NCBI RefSeq assembly: GCF_014633365.1
Contig: NC_068340.1
Coordinates: 22,423,879-22,487,878 of the forward strand
Source: Diospyros lotus
Lineage: Eukaryota > Streptophyta > Magnoliopsida > Ericales > Ebenaceae
DNA length: 64,000 nucleotides
Reading direction: 5' to 3'
In this document: one piece after another, positions 36,766 through 48,933 of the stretch
Position numbering within the stretch: the stretch's first letter is position 1
Layout of the letters: every line of letters starts with the position of its first letter
Notes under the pieces: model-generated
What the model was told of the DNA's origin: nothing
Seen by the model: the letters and a program-made list of their open reading frames with translations, nothing else
Database searches by the model: none
Made by a program: the position numbers and the translations under genes

Positions 36766-37502
36766 GGCTTAATACATAGAGTGATTCCTCAATAATTAAA
36801 AAATACGATGTTTAGTCCCTGATGTACAAAACATCAAGATTCCGTATCTCAATTACTAAAAATTATTGCTTTAAGTTCTTACCTTGACTTAGAGTAAATA
36901 GAGTCGTTATTTATGCCACATATGACATACAAATAGAAAAGAGAGAGTGCTATGTCATAAAAAAGTCATGTTAGCGAGACACATTATATTAAAATTTACC
37001 TTGATAGGGAAAAGACCAAATTATCCATAGCTTAAAAAAATCCTAAATTCCAAATAAATAAATCCCAAACACCTAAATCTCTGAATCACCAACCCAAAAA
37101 ACGCTACTTTCTTCTATTCTCAATCACAAAATATGACAGAACTAATCTCCATCATTTCTCTTTGTTGAACTTTGTTACATACTCTCTTATTTATAATACA
37201 ATTTTTAATAGTTGAGATATAGAATTTTGATATTTTGCACATCAAGGACCAAAAGCCATATTTTTTAATTAGTGAGGGAGCACAACAAATCAGTCAATCT
37301 ATTCAACTATTGCCAACTAGTCATCTACATGGTGTGTCACTTATGGAAACAGACATGTTCATACACACGCTAACGTTTAGTTATGGTAAGGATGTATAGC
37401 AACAACTTTTAATAATTAAGATATAGAATCTTGAAGTTTTGCACATCAAGAACCAAATGCCATATTTTTTAATTGTTGAGGAAGCAATATATGTATTAAG
37501 AC
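36766..37502. mobile_element. Foldback MITE with 9-bp target duplication (MULE-like)
   Basis: The segment is flanked by AAATTAAAA (36757-36765 and 37503-37511), a 9-bp duplication as made by Mutator-type transposases. It starts ggcttaatacata and ends tatgtattaagac. An inverted repeat of about 90 bp pairs 36780-36870 with about 37200-37295, and a second copy of that right arm lies at about 37405-37490. No coding sequence. It sits in an intron (between 37744 and 36580) of the PHO1 pseudogene. Confidence 0.72.
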
Positions 37503-39530
37503 AAATTAAAATCAATCTTCTAATATTAATTAGTTGTATACGTAAAAAGGTGCATCCTTGATGCAAAAGACTCCCTATTTTTCAAAGGATGGGGAAGGGG
37601 CAATTTTGTGTACAGCCTTACCTGGATTTGCAAGAGGTTGTTTCCATGACTCAACCACAAAAACTTTCCACTCAGAAAGGTAGCAACTGTAAGCAACCTT
37701 ATAGTTGCTACCGAGGCTTGCCTTCAACTACTAGTATACATACCTGAAATGAATGTTACACCATGCTTTTCTTTCTTCTGCTTTGGCCTGAGTGATTTCA
37801 TCCCTTCTTGACGGTTAGAGTTTGAGAAGTGCTTGATAAAAGTAGCCTCCACCTTTTGCGGGAGAGCAGTAACCTAAGATTACAAGAAAGAAGTGAATGA
37901 CCTTGTCTAGTTGAAAATGAGATAGATAATTTTGTTTCCTTATTTTTCTACACATGCACTTGCTTGCATTGGCATCTTTTGGAGTCATAAATTCACATGA
38001 TAATTAGGTACTCTACTTCCCACTTAATAATTTTACTTTATCCAAACAAGTTGTTTTCCACCATCAAACAGGTATCTCTAGTTGAATGTATTGAGTTATT
38101 AAAAACATCTTTCCAACCTATTTGGATGATGTCATTTTCTTTTTGGTGGCTTTGAACTCTGATATACCCTGCAGATATATATACATTTTCTGGTTCATTT
38201 GGCATCTAGAAAGATCAGTGAGGAATTTCACTCATTCTTCCCAAATTATATATTCACACTAGATGTGAGAGGGAGAGATGGTTATAAGGATGCTAAGAGG
38301 AGATCCCAGATGGCCTTTTCCATAACTTCTATTACAGTTCCAACCACCTCCCCTGCCATTTCAGCATTGCAAGAACAGCATGATTACTTAACAGAAAGCA
38401 GATGCTCGGTATTGAATCACTATTGCACATAAACTGCCTACACTTTTTCCTGACAAAGACTAGAGAATTCCAGCTAATGCCCGCATCATTTTCTGATGTT
38501 GGGAACAGAAATGAAACAACTTAACAAACCTCATCAGAACTGCCAAGGTATGAGTTGTCAACTATTTTCATGTACGACCTTGCTGTATTTCTTGATGTGA
38601 TCTGCATGAACACAAGAATAAAGTTAAACAGAGTAGTTCACATGAATTTATGGAAGAAATTAAAAATTCTAAGACTTGCTTCAGAATGCCATTTTCTTAA
38701 TAATATAATGAAAATGCAAATAAAGACCAGTTTAGGCCATTCAACAGGGTCTGACCTTCTCATATTTTTTCATGATCTTGGCAAGTGCTGAGAGATTCAT
38801 GAAGCTGTGTCATTCATTTACAAAGCAATAAGAATATTGCCACTGACAGTTCAAAGGAGTGGAATGAGGAAACAAAAAAGGAAAAAGAAGAAGAAAGAAA
38901 ACTTAAGGAGCCAGGTCAAACAACCCCTGTTCCACTGTCTACCTGTAATGCTTTAGAAGATAAAGCTTCTGATAGAATTCAATAAAGACTAGTCTCAACC
39001 TTCTTCAACATCTCAAAGCCCCTCTTTCTTAAACCTCAAGTCCCTTTCCTTGGAATCCATCAGAACACCTTTTATAGTTGATATTGGATTTTCAAGCGTG
39101 TTGTTAATCTTCACATGATCAAGGATATCTAGGGGATTTTGTTTGTCATTGCTGCCTTTCACTTCCTCCCTGCACACAATACTAGAATCAGGGGAATTGA
39201 TCTCTGGATCAGTACACTCTTCTTCTTGACAACTATGATTGGTACTTCCATGTGTCAAATCCACATGCTCCCATCCTGCATATGAAATATGCAATCATGA
39301 AAGGAAAAATTAAATTTTTGAGTGAAAAAAGTTTAGTACGGCTTGAAAAAAGTTATGTAAGGATGGTTTCTAATCATTCTTTAATATCTGCTGATGTCTT
39401 TTCTCTTCTTCACCCACAATCTGAGTACGATTCATTTCATATGGTCTCAGAAACCTGCAAGCCTTACAAACTTAAATGAATTAAGCATGCAACAAAACAC
39501 AATGAAATGTACAACTCGTATACTTGCCTG

Positions 39531-39813
39531 TGTCAGAACTCGTGAGAGTTTGCCTCAGAAGTTTGAAAAAGTCCATATTTGACTTAGTCTTTGTTACTGT
39601 TTCAGATTCTTGCTCCATATTTTTCTATTTTCAAGTAGCAAAAGTAGGGCCAATAAAATCAGATTCTAGTTGAGATTTTTTAGCACTTTCAGATTGGTTG
39701 TAAGCCTATAAATAGGCATTCTCATTTATGAAATTTGTAGAGCCTTTTTCTTCATTTTTACTCAAAATTCTCTCTGCAAGTTCTGTTTTTTAATTTAGTT
39801 TATATTTTCAACA
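39531..39813 (+). repeat. 5' LTR of copia element A
   Basis: Begins TGTCAGAACTCG and ends TATTTTCAACA; the promoter region has gcctataaataggcattc at about 39703. It is followed by g and then the primer-binding site. Confidence 0.95.
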
Positions 39814-39902
39814 GTGGTATCAGAGCTCACTTTCTACGGGCTGTGAGGCAAAGTTTTTGGAGTGCAAACACTGGTGAGGTTGAGTGATTTTTTGGTACGA
39901 AT

Positions 39903-42900
39903 ATGCCTACCTCCAGCAGTACTTCATCTGTAATTCCAATGTTTAATGGTGAATACTATCACCTTTGGGCTGTCAAGATGAAGTTTTACTTAAAGTCTCA
40001 AGGTTTGTGGAATGTTGTGATGTCTGAAGCTGATCCACCACCATTGAGAGAAAATCCTACAATTGCTCAGATGAGAGCACATGAGGAGGAAAAGCTCAAG
40101 AAAGACAAAGCCATCACCTGCCTACACTCAGCTCTTTCAGATCACATCTTCACCAAAATCATGGACTTGGAAACACCTAAACAAGTATGAGACAAGCTCC
40201 AAGGTGAATTTGAGGGCAGTGACAGAGTCAAAACTTTCAGGCTCCTCACATTGAAGAGAGAATTTGAGTTGATGAAGATGAAAGACAATGAATCTGTCAA
40301 AGATTATTCTGGCAGGTTAATGGATGTCGTAAATCAAATGAGGCTTCTTGGTGAGGCATTTTCAGATCAAAAGGTGGTAGAAAAGATCATGGTGTCAGTA
40401 CCTCAAAAGTTTGAAGCCAAGATATCTGCAATTGAAGAATCTTGTGACTTGCAAAGTCTCACGATTGTAGAGTTAACCAGCAAGCTTCATGCACAGGAGC
40501 AAAGGGTCTCAATGAGAGGTGATGAAGCTACCGAAGGTGCTTTTCAAGCAAAGTACAAGGGAAAGAGTTCTGGAAACCTGCAAGGAAAGAAGTTCTTCAA
40601 GAACAACAAAGGGAAAGTTGAAGGATCCTCAAGAAAAGGAAATTTTTCGCCTTGCTCTCATTGTAGAAGAACCAACCATGCTGAGAAAGATTGTTAGTAC
40701 AAAGATAAACCTCTTTTTCACTGTAACTTCTGCAATAAACTTGGCCACAGTGAGAAGTATTTCAGAAACAAGAAAAAACAACTTCAGCAGCAGACACAGC
40801 AACATGCAAATGTGACTGAAGAAGACAAAAATGATGATGAGCATTTATTTATGGCATCACCAGCACTCGGTTCTTCTGAACTGAATACTTGGCTCATTGA
40901 CAGTGGCTGCACCAGTCACATGACCAAATATTTGTCGTTTTTTACCTCCATTGACAAATTAGTTCAACCAAAGATCAAGCTGGGAAATGGTGAAGTTGTG
41001 CAGGCCAAAGGAAAAGGGACAATTGCAATCAAAACCAAGAGAGGTACGAAACTTGTCACTAACCTTCTTTACATTCCAGAACTAGATCAAAATCTACTTA
41101 GTGTTGCACAAATGGTTAGAAATGGATATGCAGTTTCTTTCAAAGAGAATTTTTGTTTTATCTCTGATGAACATGGAACAGAGATAGCAAAAATTTAAAT
41201 GAATGGAAATAGTTTTTACATGAAGTTGGATTTAGTTGAAGGGCATGTCTTTACTGCCAAGATTGATGAGAGTGTTATTTGGCACAAAAGATTTGGTCAT
41301 TTCAATTTCAAGCCACTAAAGTTCATGCAGGAAGCTGGTATGGTTGAAGACATGCCAGAAATTATAGTTAATGCTCAAATTTGTGAAAGTTGTGAGCTAG
41401 GGAAGCAGCATCGACAGTCATTCTCTAAAAATATGACCAAGAGAACTACTCACAAGCTGGAATTAGTTCACTCAGATATTTGTGGACCAATGAGCACAGC
41501 CACATTGAGCAACAATGTGTATTTTGCACTATTTATTGATGATTTCAGTAGAATGACTTGGGTTTATTTTTTAAAAACCAAGTCACAAGTGCTGTCTGTG
41601 TTCAAAAGCTTCAAAAAAATGGCCGAAACTCAAACTGGCCAGAAGATTAAGGTGCTCAGAACTGATAATGGAGGTGAGTATACTTCAAAAGAGTTCAATT
41701 TTTTTGCCAAGAAGCTGGAATTGTACACCAGCTGACAGTTCCATATACACCGCAACAAAATGGAGTCTCTGAAAAGAGAAACAGAATTGTATGGAAATGG
41801 CAAGGTGCATGCTATTTGAAAACAAGCTACCAAAGTTTCTATGGGCTGAAGCAGTCAACACCTCGGTTTATTTGCTGAACAGACTACCAACAAAATCTGT
41901 TCAAGACAAAACACCAATAGAGGCATGGTCTGGTGTAAAACCTTCTGTGAAGCATCTGAAAGTATTTGGCTCATTGTGCTACTTTCATGTGCCATCTGTC
42001 AAGAGAGGCAAGCTTGATGAAAGGGCTGAGAAAGGTGTCTTTGTTGGGTATGCAGCAGAATCAAAAGGTTACAGAATCTTTAGTTTGAGTGGGATGAAAA
42101 TTGTGATAAGTAGAGATATACACTTTGATGAAAATGCTTACTGGAATTGGGACATGAAGAAAGTCCACAAATGTGAGCAAACCACTCCATCTATTCTTGA
42201 ACCAGCAATAGAAAGTACAATTATTGAAGATTCACTAGATGTTGAAGCTACCTTAGACACACCAGTGCTTAAGGTGAGGCCTTTATCTGAAGTATACGAG
42301 AGGTGTAATCTTATACATGCAGAGCCTACATGTTACACAGAAGCTGCAAGATTTCCAAAATGGATTGAGGCCATGAAAACTGAAATTGATGCTATTGAAA
42401 GAAATGGAACCTGGAAGTTGACAGAACTACCTGAAGCTAAGAAGGCAATTGGTGTAAAATGGGTTTTCAAAACTAAATTCAATTCAGATGGCTCAATCTT
42501 CAAGCACAAGGCTAGATTGGTTGTGAAGGGCTTTGCTCAAGTTGCTGGAGTGGACTATGGTGACACATTTGCCCCAGTGGCCAGACATGACACTATTAGG
42601 CTACTACTTGCACGTGCTGGTCAAATGGGATGGAAAGTGTATCATTTAGATGTTAAGTCAGCTTTTCTAAATGGTATACTTCTAGAAGAAATTTATGTTC
42701 AACAACCAGAAGGCTTTGAGGTTGATGGCCATGAACACAAAGTGTACAAGTTGCACAAGGCTCTCTATGGTTTGAAGCAAGCACCAAGGGCCTGGTATAG
42801 TAGGATTGATTCTCATATGATCCAACTTGATTTCAGGAGGAGTGAAAATGAAGCCACATTGTACTTGAAACAGAATGATGGTGGTTTGCAACTGGCAGTA

Positions 42901-43877
42901 TCACTCTATGTTGATGACATGCTAGTGACTGGAAGCAATGTAAAATTGCTGGATAAGTTCAAAATGGAAATGCAAGATGTATTTGAGATGACTGATCTTG
43001 GCATCATGAATTACTTCCTTGGAATGGAAATTTTCCAGTGCAGCTCTGGTATCTTCTTATCACAGAGAAATATGCTATTAATATTCTCAAGAAATTCAAG
43101 CTTGAATCATGCAAAGAAACAGCAACTCCGCTGGCACAAAATGAGAAGATTTCTGAGAATGATGGTGAGAAACTTGAGGAACCCTCTGCATATAGAAGCT
43201 TGGTAGGCAGCTTACTATACTTAACAACAACCAGACCTGACTTGATGTTTCCAGCTAGTTTACTTTCAAGGTTCATGAGTTCACCTAGCAATGTTCACAT
43301 GGGAATTGCCAAAAGGGTGCTGAAGTATGTTAGAGGTACAACAAACCTTGGTATCTGGTACTTAAAGACAGGAGGAGTTAAGCTAGAAGGCTATGCTGAC
43401 AGTGATTGGGCAGGAAGTGTTGATGACATGAAGAGCACTTCAGGTTATGTATTTACAATTGGTTCGGGTGCTGTTTGCTGGAATGCAAAAAAGCAAGAAG
43501 TAGTAGCTCAATCAACTGCAGAAGCTGAGTATATCTCCCTAGCAGCTGCTGCAAATCAAGTAATATGGTTAAGAAAATTACTTGCTGATCTAGACCAGGA
43601 ACAAAACTCACCAACTAAGCTTTACTGTGACAACAAGTCAGCCATTGCCATTGCACAAAATCCTGTCCATCATGGCAGGACCAAGCACATCAATGTAAAA
43701 TTTCATTCCGTAAGAGAAGCTGAAAAGAATTCCCTTATCAAGTTGCATCATTGCTCAACTGATGTGCAACTTGCTGATATAATGACTAAGGCGCTTCCAA
43801 AATCAAGGCTGGAATTCCTAAGGATGAAGCTTGGCATGTCCCAGGCAAATCTCAAGGAGGAGTGTCAGAACTCGTGA
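39903..43877 (+). pseudogene. Copia element A gag-pol polyprotein, broken
   Basis: Gag starts at ATG 39903 (MPTSSSTSSVIPMFNGEYYH ... LWAVKMKFYLKSQGLW). It runs through zinc knuckle CSHCRRTNHAEKDC and a second CNFCNKLGHSEKYF. Protease has WLIDSGCTSHM, integrase has WHKRFGHFN and the DNGGEY box, RT has YVDDMLVTGS, and RNase H has STAEAEYISLAAAANQ. Damage: TGA at 40188-40190 and TAG at 40695-40697, both where the relative at 44794 has Trp; TAA at 41196; frame changes near 41708, 41787 and 43068. It could only move with proteins from another copy. The RT active-site YVDD is intact. Confidence 0.9.
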
Positions 43878-44145
43878 GAGTTTGCCTCAGAAGTTTGAAA
43901 AAGTCCATATTTGACTTAGTCTTTGTTACTGTTTCAGATTCTTGCTCCATATTTTTCTATTTTCAAGTAGCAAAAGTAGGGCCAATAAAATCGGATTCTA
44001 GTTGAGATTTTTTAGCACTTTCAGATTGGTTGTAAGCCTATAAATAGGCATTCTCATTTATGAAAATTGTAGAGCCTTTTTCTTCATTTTTACTCAAAAT
44101 TCTCTCTGCAAGTTCTGTTTTTTAATTTAGTTTATATTTTCAACA
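43863..44145 (+). repeat. 3' LTR of copia element A
   Basis: Same 283-bp length as the 5' LTR, with an A-to-G change at about 43993 and a T-to-A change at about 44065. It abuts the PHO1 exon through the GCCTG duplication. Confidence 0.95.
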
Positions 44146-44147
44146 GC

Positions 44148-44399
44148 CTGGAGTCCGTTCTCTGCCAGGAGAAGTGATCCTTGTTTGTGTTCTACTGGAA
44201 ATATCCATAAAAATAGATCTGATAGAACTACAGCCGTCAAAATCAGGCCTTTGCACTTTGATTCTTAGTGCTATGAGAGCATCCATTTGTTTGTCCAGAG
44301 TACTTGCTTCACTTAATGCTTCTTCCACCTTATTCTTGTAGAAGATATTGACTTTGTTGAGCTCGTCATCAAGTTTTTGGAAGAACATAACTTCTTTCT
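44148..44399 (-). pseudogene. Distal part of PHO1 exon 1, stranded between two copia elements
   Basis: The 252-bp island between the two insertions codes on the minus strand for [20 protein letters not shown], then [20 protein letters not shown], then a polar stretch ending SPGRERTP. This is the conserved SPX middle part of PHO1 proteins. The upstream part of the same exon ends at 48934, on the other side of the second copia. With the two insertions removed, the phase fits the next exon at 39275. Confidence 0.9.
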
Positions 44400-44404
44400 C
44401 ACTT

Positions 44405-44674
44405 TGTTGAAAAGTGCTATATTTGCTGCTAAAGATCAGAAGTTGAAGAAGTCAAACAGTTGAAATTGTTGAGGATTTGGTGGAATAACAGAAGCTAAAA
44501 AATTGCTGAGTTTTTGAATTTGATTATAAATTTCAGTTGCTTGTTTATTTTAGGGATTTCTTATTGAGTTTGTTACATTTTTTTCTGTATAAATACATTC
44601 ATAAGTTAATGAATGAACCATCAGTTTTTGCAGTCTATTACCTCTGTTACTTATTTTCTGTAGTATTTCCAACA
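44405..44674 (+). repeat. 5' LTR of copia element B
   Basis: 270 bp, TGTTGAAAAGTG to ATTTCCAACA. A TATA-like tgtataaatacattc lies at about 44588. Confidence 0.95.
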
Positions 44675-44793
44675 AATTGGTATCAGAGCCTTATTGATCT
44701 TAAGGGTTTGTGTTTGAGAGTGAGTGAATCCAGTGAGGAACCTTCTTTTTTTACAAAAAACCAAACACCTAGCCTTCAAGCCAGATTACAGCT

Positions 44794-47700
44794 ATGGCAG
44801 GAAACAATTTCATGTCAGCACCCCCAATGTTTACAGGTGAAAATTATCAGATTTGGGCAGTGAAGATGGAGTCATACTTGCAGGCAAGTGATTTATGGGA
44901 TGTGGTAACAACTGAAATACCAACATTACCTGAGGATCCAACCATTGCCCAAATCACAGAAAATAGGGCAGCAACAAGAAAAGGGTATAAGGCCAAGACC
45001 TGTATTCACTCAGCCGTATCAGAAATGATTTTTACAAAGATCATGACTTGTGAAACAGCAAAACAAGCATGGGATCTTCTCAAGGAGGAGTACCAGGGTA
45101 ATCAGAGGACAAAGCAGATGCAAATTCTGAATCTTAGGAGAGAATTTGAGATGAAAAAAATGAAGGAAGCTGAGAGCTTCAAGGAATATGTTGACAAACT
45201 GATGGCCATTGTCAACAAGATCAGGATGCTTGGTGAAGCACTTCCTGATAGCAGAGTTGTTGAAAAGATACTGGTAACACTTCCTGAAAGGTTTGAGGCT
45301 AAGATTTCCTCTCTTGAGGAGTCAAGAGACCTGTCAACTATTGCATTGGGAGAGTTGATCAATGCGATGCAAGCTCAGGAGCAGAGAAGAGCTTATAGAC
45401 AGGAGGAGGGAGTAGAAGGGGCTTTTCAGGCAAAGTACACAGCCACTAGTGAAAGCAAGGGAAAGAAGATTTGGAATAGAGGAGGAGAAGACAATGTTGG
45501 CAAGGGCACACGAAATCCTCCTAAATTTCCTCCTTGCCAACACTGCAGCAAAACCAATCATCATCCAACTAAATGTTGGAAAATTCTGGAATGCAGATCA
45601 TGCAAGAAAAAGGGGCACATTGCTAAATTCTGCAGGAACAAATAGCAAACCCAGGCACAGACTGTGCAACAACCTAATGAAGAACAATTATTTGTTGCAA
45701 CTTGTTTTGCAGGAAATAACTCCACAAGTGAGGCCTGGTTAATAGACAGTGGATGTACCAACCACATGACATACGATGACTCCATCTTTCAAGACCTTGA
45801 TAGGTCTGCCGAATCCAAAGTCAGAATTGGCAATGGTCAGTTGATCGAGGTAAAAGGAAAGGGAACTGTTGCTATAACAGGTTCTGAAGGTAAAAAAGTA
45901 ATTACTGATGTACTTTTTGTACCAGAAATAGACCAAAATCTGCTGAGCGTTGGGCAACTGCTTGAAAGGGGTTATTCTGTATTTTTTAAAAATAAAACAT
46001 GTGAAATTAATGACTCAAGTGGTGAAGTTTTGTTCTCAGTTGACATGAAAAGCAAGAGTTTCAGTCTGGAGTTAGCAAAAAATGAATCGTGTGCATACTC
46101 TTGCTCAAAGGTTGATGTATGGCACCGAAGAATGGGACATTTTCATAATTCTGCATTGGAATTTATGCAAAAAAAGGAAGTTGTGAAGGGAATGACATTC
46201 ACTGGAGAAGAAATCAAAGTGTGTGAAGCATGCCAGCTGGGAAAACAAGCCAGACAGCCATTCCCAATTAACAAAGCCTGGAGAGCAACTGAAAGACTAT
46301 AGCTAATCCACACTGATGTGTGTGGACCAATGAGGACAGAGTCTCTTAATGGGAGCAGGTATTTCATCCTTTTCATTGATGATTTTAGTAGGATATGTTG
46401 GGTGTATTTCATGAAGCACAAATCAGAAGTTACAGCAATTTTTTGGAAATTCAAAGCTTGGATTGAAAATCAGAGTAGCTGTAAAATCAAAGTAATAAGG
46501 TCTGACAATGGGACCGAATACACAGCCCATATGTTTGCAAAATTTTGTGAAGATGCAGGGATTGAGCATCAATTTTCTGCTACAAATACACCTCAGCAGA
46601 ATGGTGTGAGTGAAAGAAAAAACAGAACAATAATGGAGATGGCTAGATGCTTGCTATTTGAGAAGCATATGCCGAAAAATTTTTGGGCAGAAGAAGTTAA
46701 TACTGCTGTATTTTTGCTGAACAGGCTTACAACAAAAGCCTTAAAGGGAAAAACACCTTTTAAAGCATGGTATGATACTAAACCCTATGTGTCAAATTTA
46801 AAAATTTTTGGCTGTTTGTGCTTCACTCACATTCCAGATGCAAAGAGAGGAAAGCTAGATGAAAAGGCAGAATATGGAGTTCTGGTGGGGTACAGCACAG
46901 TCACAAAAGGATACAGAATTTTCCAACCACTAACTGGAAAATTCATCATTAGTAGGGATGTGACATTTGATGAAGATGCAGAATGGAATTGGGAAAAGGC
47001 TGAACCAAAAAGACAGACAACAGAAAAAAAGGAAGTAGTTGAGCTTGATGAAGACAACGATGATGAACTACCCATAAGAGGGACAAGGTCCCTTGCTGAA
47101 ATTTATCAAAAATGTAGTGTAGCAGTTCTGGAACCTGCTGGTTATGAAGAAGCAGCAAAGGATCCTAAATGGATCAATGCAATGCAGGAGGAAATGTGAA
47201 TGATTCATAAGAATCAGACTTGGGAGCTTGTGGACAGGCCTTTACACAAAAAAACAATAGGAGTCAAGTGGGTTTACAGGACCAAGCTGAGGGCAGATGG
47301 GACCGTGAACAAACACAAAGCTAGACTAGTGGTAAAGGGCTACGCACAACAGTTTGGAGTGGATTTTTCAGAAACCTTTGCACCAGTGGCAAGGTTGGAC
47401 ACAATAAGGCTACTCCTGGCAATTGCAGCACAACAACAATGGAAAATTTATCAGCTTGACGTCAAATCCGCCTTCCTAAATGGTTATCTGCATGAAGAAA
47501 TTTTTGTTGAACAACCTGAGGGATTTACAACTGATCATAGTAAGGTTTATTTACTTAAGAAGGCTCTATATGGGCTAAAACAAGCCCCAAGAGCTTGGTA
47601 TGGCAGAATTGATGAGCACTTGATAAGCATTGGCTTCAACAGAAGCCTGAGTGAGAATACTTTATATGCTAAAATAGAAAAATATGAAATTATTATTATC

Positions 47701-48669
47701 TCACTATATGTAGATGATTTGCTAGTGACAGGGAGTAATGAAGAGCTTGTCAAGGTGTTTAAGGAGCAAATGATGGATGCATTTGAGATGATAGACCTTG
47801 GTGAGATGGCTTTCTTCCTTGGAATGGAAATCCAACAATCAAAAGGTGAGATTTTTATTGGTCAAAAGAAGTATGCTAAGGAAGTGTTAAGAAAATTCAA
47901 AATGGAGGAATGTAAGCCTGTGGATACTCCACTAGCGCAAAATGAGAAATTTTGTCCAGAAGAAGCAGCTGAAATGGTTGATGAAGGTTTTTATAGAAGC
48001 TTGATTGGTTGCTTAATGTACTTGACAGCCACAAGGCCCGATGTAATGCACTCTGTCAGCTTACTTTCAAGGTTCATGCACTGTGCCAAGAAAGTGCATC
48101 TTATAGCTGCTAAAAGAGTGCTAAGATATATAAAAGGGACATTGGACTTGGGAGTTAAATTTAGAAAAAAAGATGAGTTAGTCCTACATGGATATGCAGA
48201 TAGTGATTGGGCTGGAGCTTGCGAAGACATGAAGAGCACCTCGGGTTACCTATTTAGCTTGGGTTCAGGGTGTTTTTGTTGGAGTTCAAGAAAACAGGAA
48301 GTTGTTGCTCAGTCAACTGCAGAAGCTGAGTATGTGGCAGCAGCTGCTACAGTTAATCAAGCTCTATGGTTAAGAAAGATCATGATTGATCTAAGGCTGG
48401 CACAAGAAGAAGCAACTGAAGTATTTGTGGATAATCAGGCTGCGATAGCAATTTCGAACAACCCAGTGTTCCATGGAAGAACCAAACACTTCAAGGTGAA
48501 GTACTACTTTATCAGGGAAGTGCAGAAAAATGGTGAGGTGAAGTTGGTATATTGCAACACAAGTATTCAACTTGCAGACATTCTAACAAAGGGTTTGTCC
48601 AAGGCAAGGTTTGAATTTTTGAGAGAAAAAATAGGGGTATGCAGCAAAATTAGCAAGGAGGAGTGTTGA
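44794..48669 (+). pseudogene. Copia element B gag-pol polyprotein with three in-frame stops
   Basis: One frame runs from ATG 44794 to the stop at 48667-48669, 1,291 codons, with no frameshift. Order: gag (MAGNNFMSAPPMFTGENYQI...), zinc knuckles CQHCSKTNHHPTKC and CRSCKKKGHIAKFC, protease WLIDSGCTNHM, integrase (WHRRMGHFH, DNGTEY), RT with YVDDLLVTGS, RNase H (QSTAEAEYVAAAATVNQ, ADILTKGL). Three stops interrupt it: TAG at 45643-45645 (after the zinc knuckles), TAG at 46300-46302 (before LIHTDVCGPM) and TGA at 47197-47199. Each is explained by a single base change. The copy is otherwise complete and looks recent. Confidence 0.9.
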
Positions 48670-48933
48670 AAAGTGCTATATTTGCTGCTAAAGATCAGAA
48701 GTTGAAGAAGTCAAACAGTTGAAATTGTTGAGGATTTGGTGGAATAACAGAAGCTAAAAAATTGCTGAGTTTTTGAATTTGATTATGAATTTCAGTTGCT
48801 TGTTTATTTTAGGGATTTCTTATTGAGTTTGTTACATTTTTTTCTGTATAAATACATTCATAAGTTAATGAATGAACCATCAGTTTTTGCAGTCTATTAC
48901 CTCTGTTACTTATTTTCTGTAGTATTTCCAACA
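48664..48933 (+). repeat. 3' LTR of copia element B
   Basis: 270 bp, same as the 5' LTR except an A-to-G change in gattatgaattt (5' LTR has gattataaattt). It overlaps the last codons of the polyprotein and ends against PHO1 exon sequence. Confidence 0.95.

Larger units (their letters stand above)
39531..44145 (+). mobile_element. Full-length Ty1/copia element A in the PHO1 pseudogene
   Basis: Two 283-bp LTRs at 39531-39813 and 43863-44145 (TGTCAGAACTC...TTTTCAACA) differ at only two positions that I can see. A TGGTATCAGAGC primer-binding site starts one base after the 5' LTR, and the tract aaggaggag precedes the 3' LTR. The target-site duplication is GCCTG (39526-39530 and 44146-44150). The LTR has a TATA-like cctataaatagg. 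It is inserted antisense to PHO1, exactly at the end of exon 1. The internal coding region is broken. It is young by LTR similarity. Confidence 0.95.
44405..48933 (+). mobile_element. Full-length Ty1/copia element B inside PHO1 exon 1
   Basis: Two 270-bp LTRs at 44405-44674 and 48664-48933 (TGTTGAAAAGTGC...ATTTCCAACA) differ at one position that I can see. The target-site duplication is CACTT (44400-44404 and 48934-48938). The primer-binding site TGGTATCAGAGCC starts three bases after the 5' LTR, and the tract caaggaggag precedes the 3' LTR. It is related to but distinct from element A and inserted in the same orientation. It splits the SPX-coding exon of PHO1. Confidence 0.96.
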
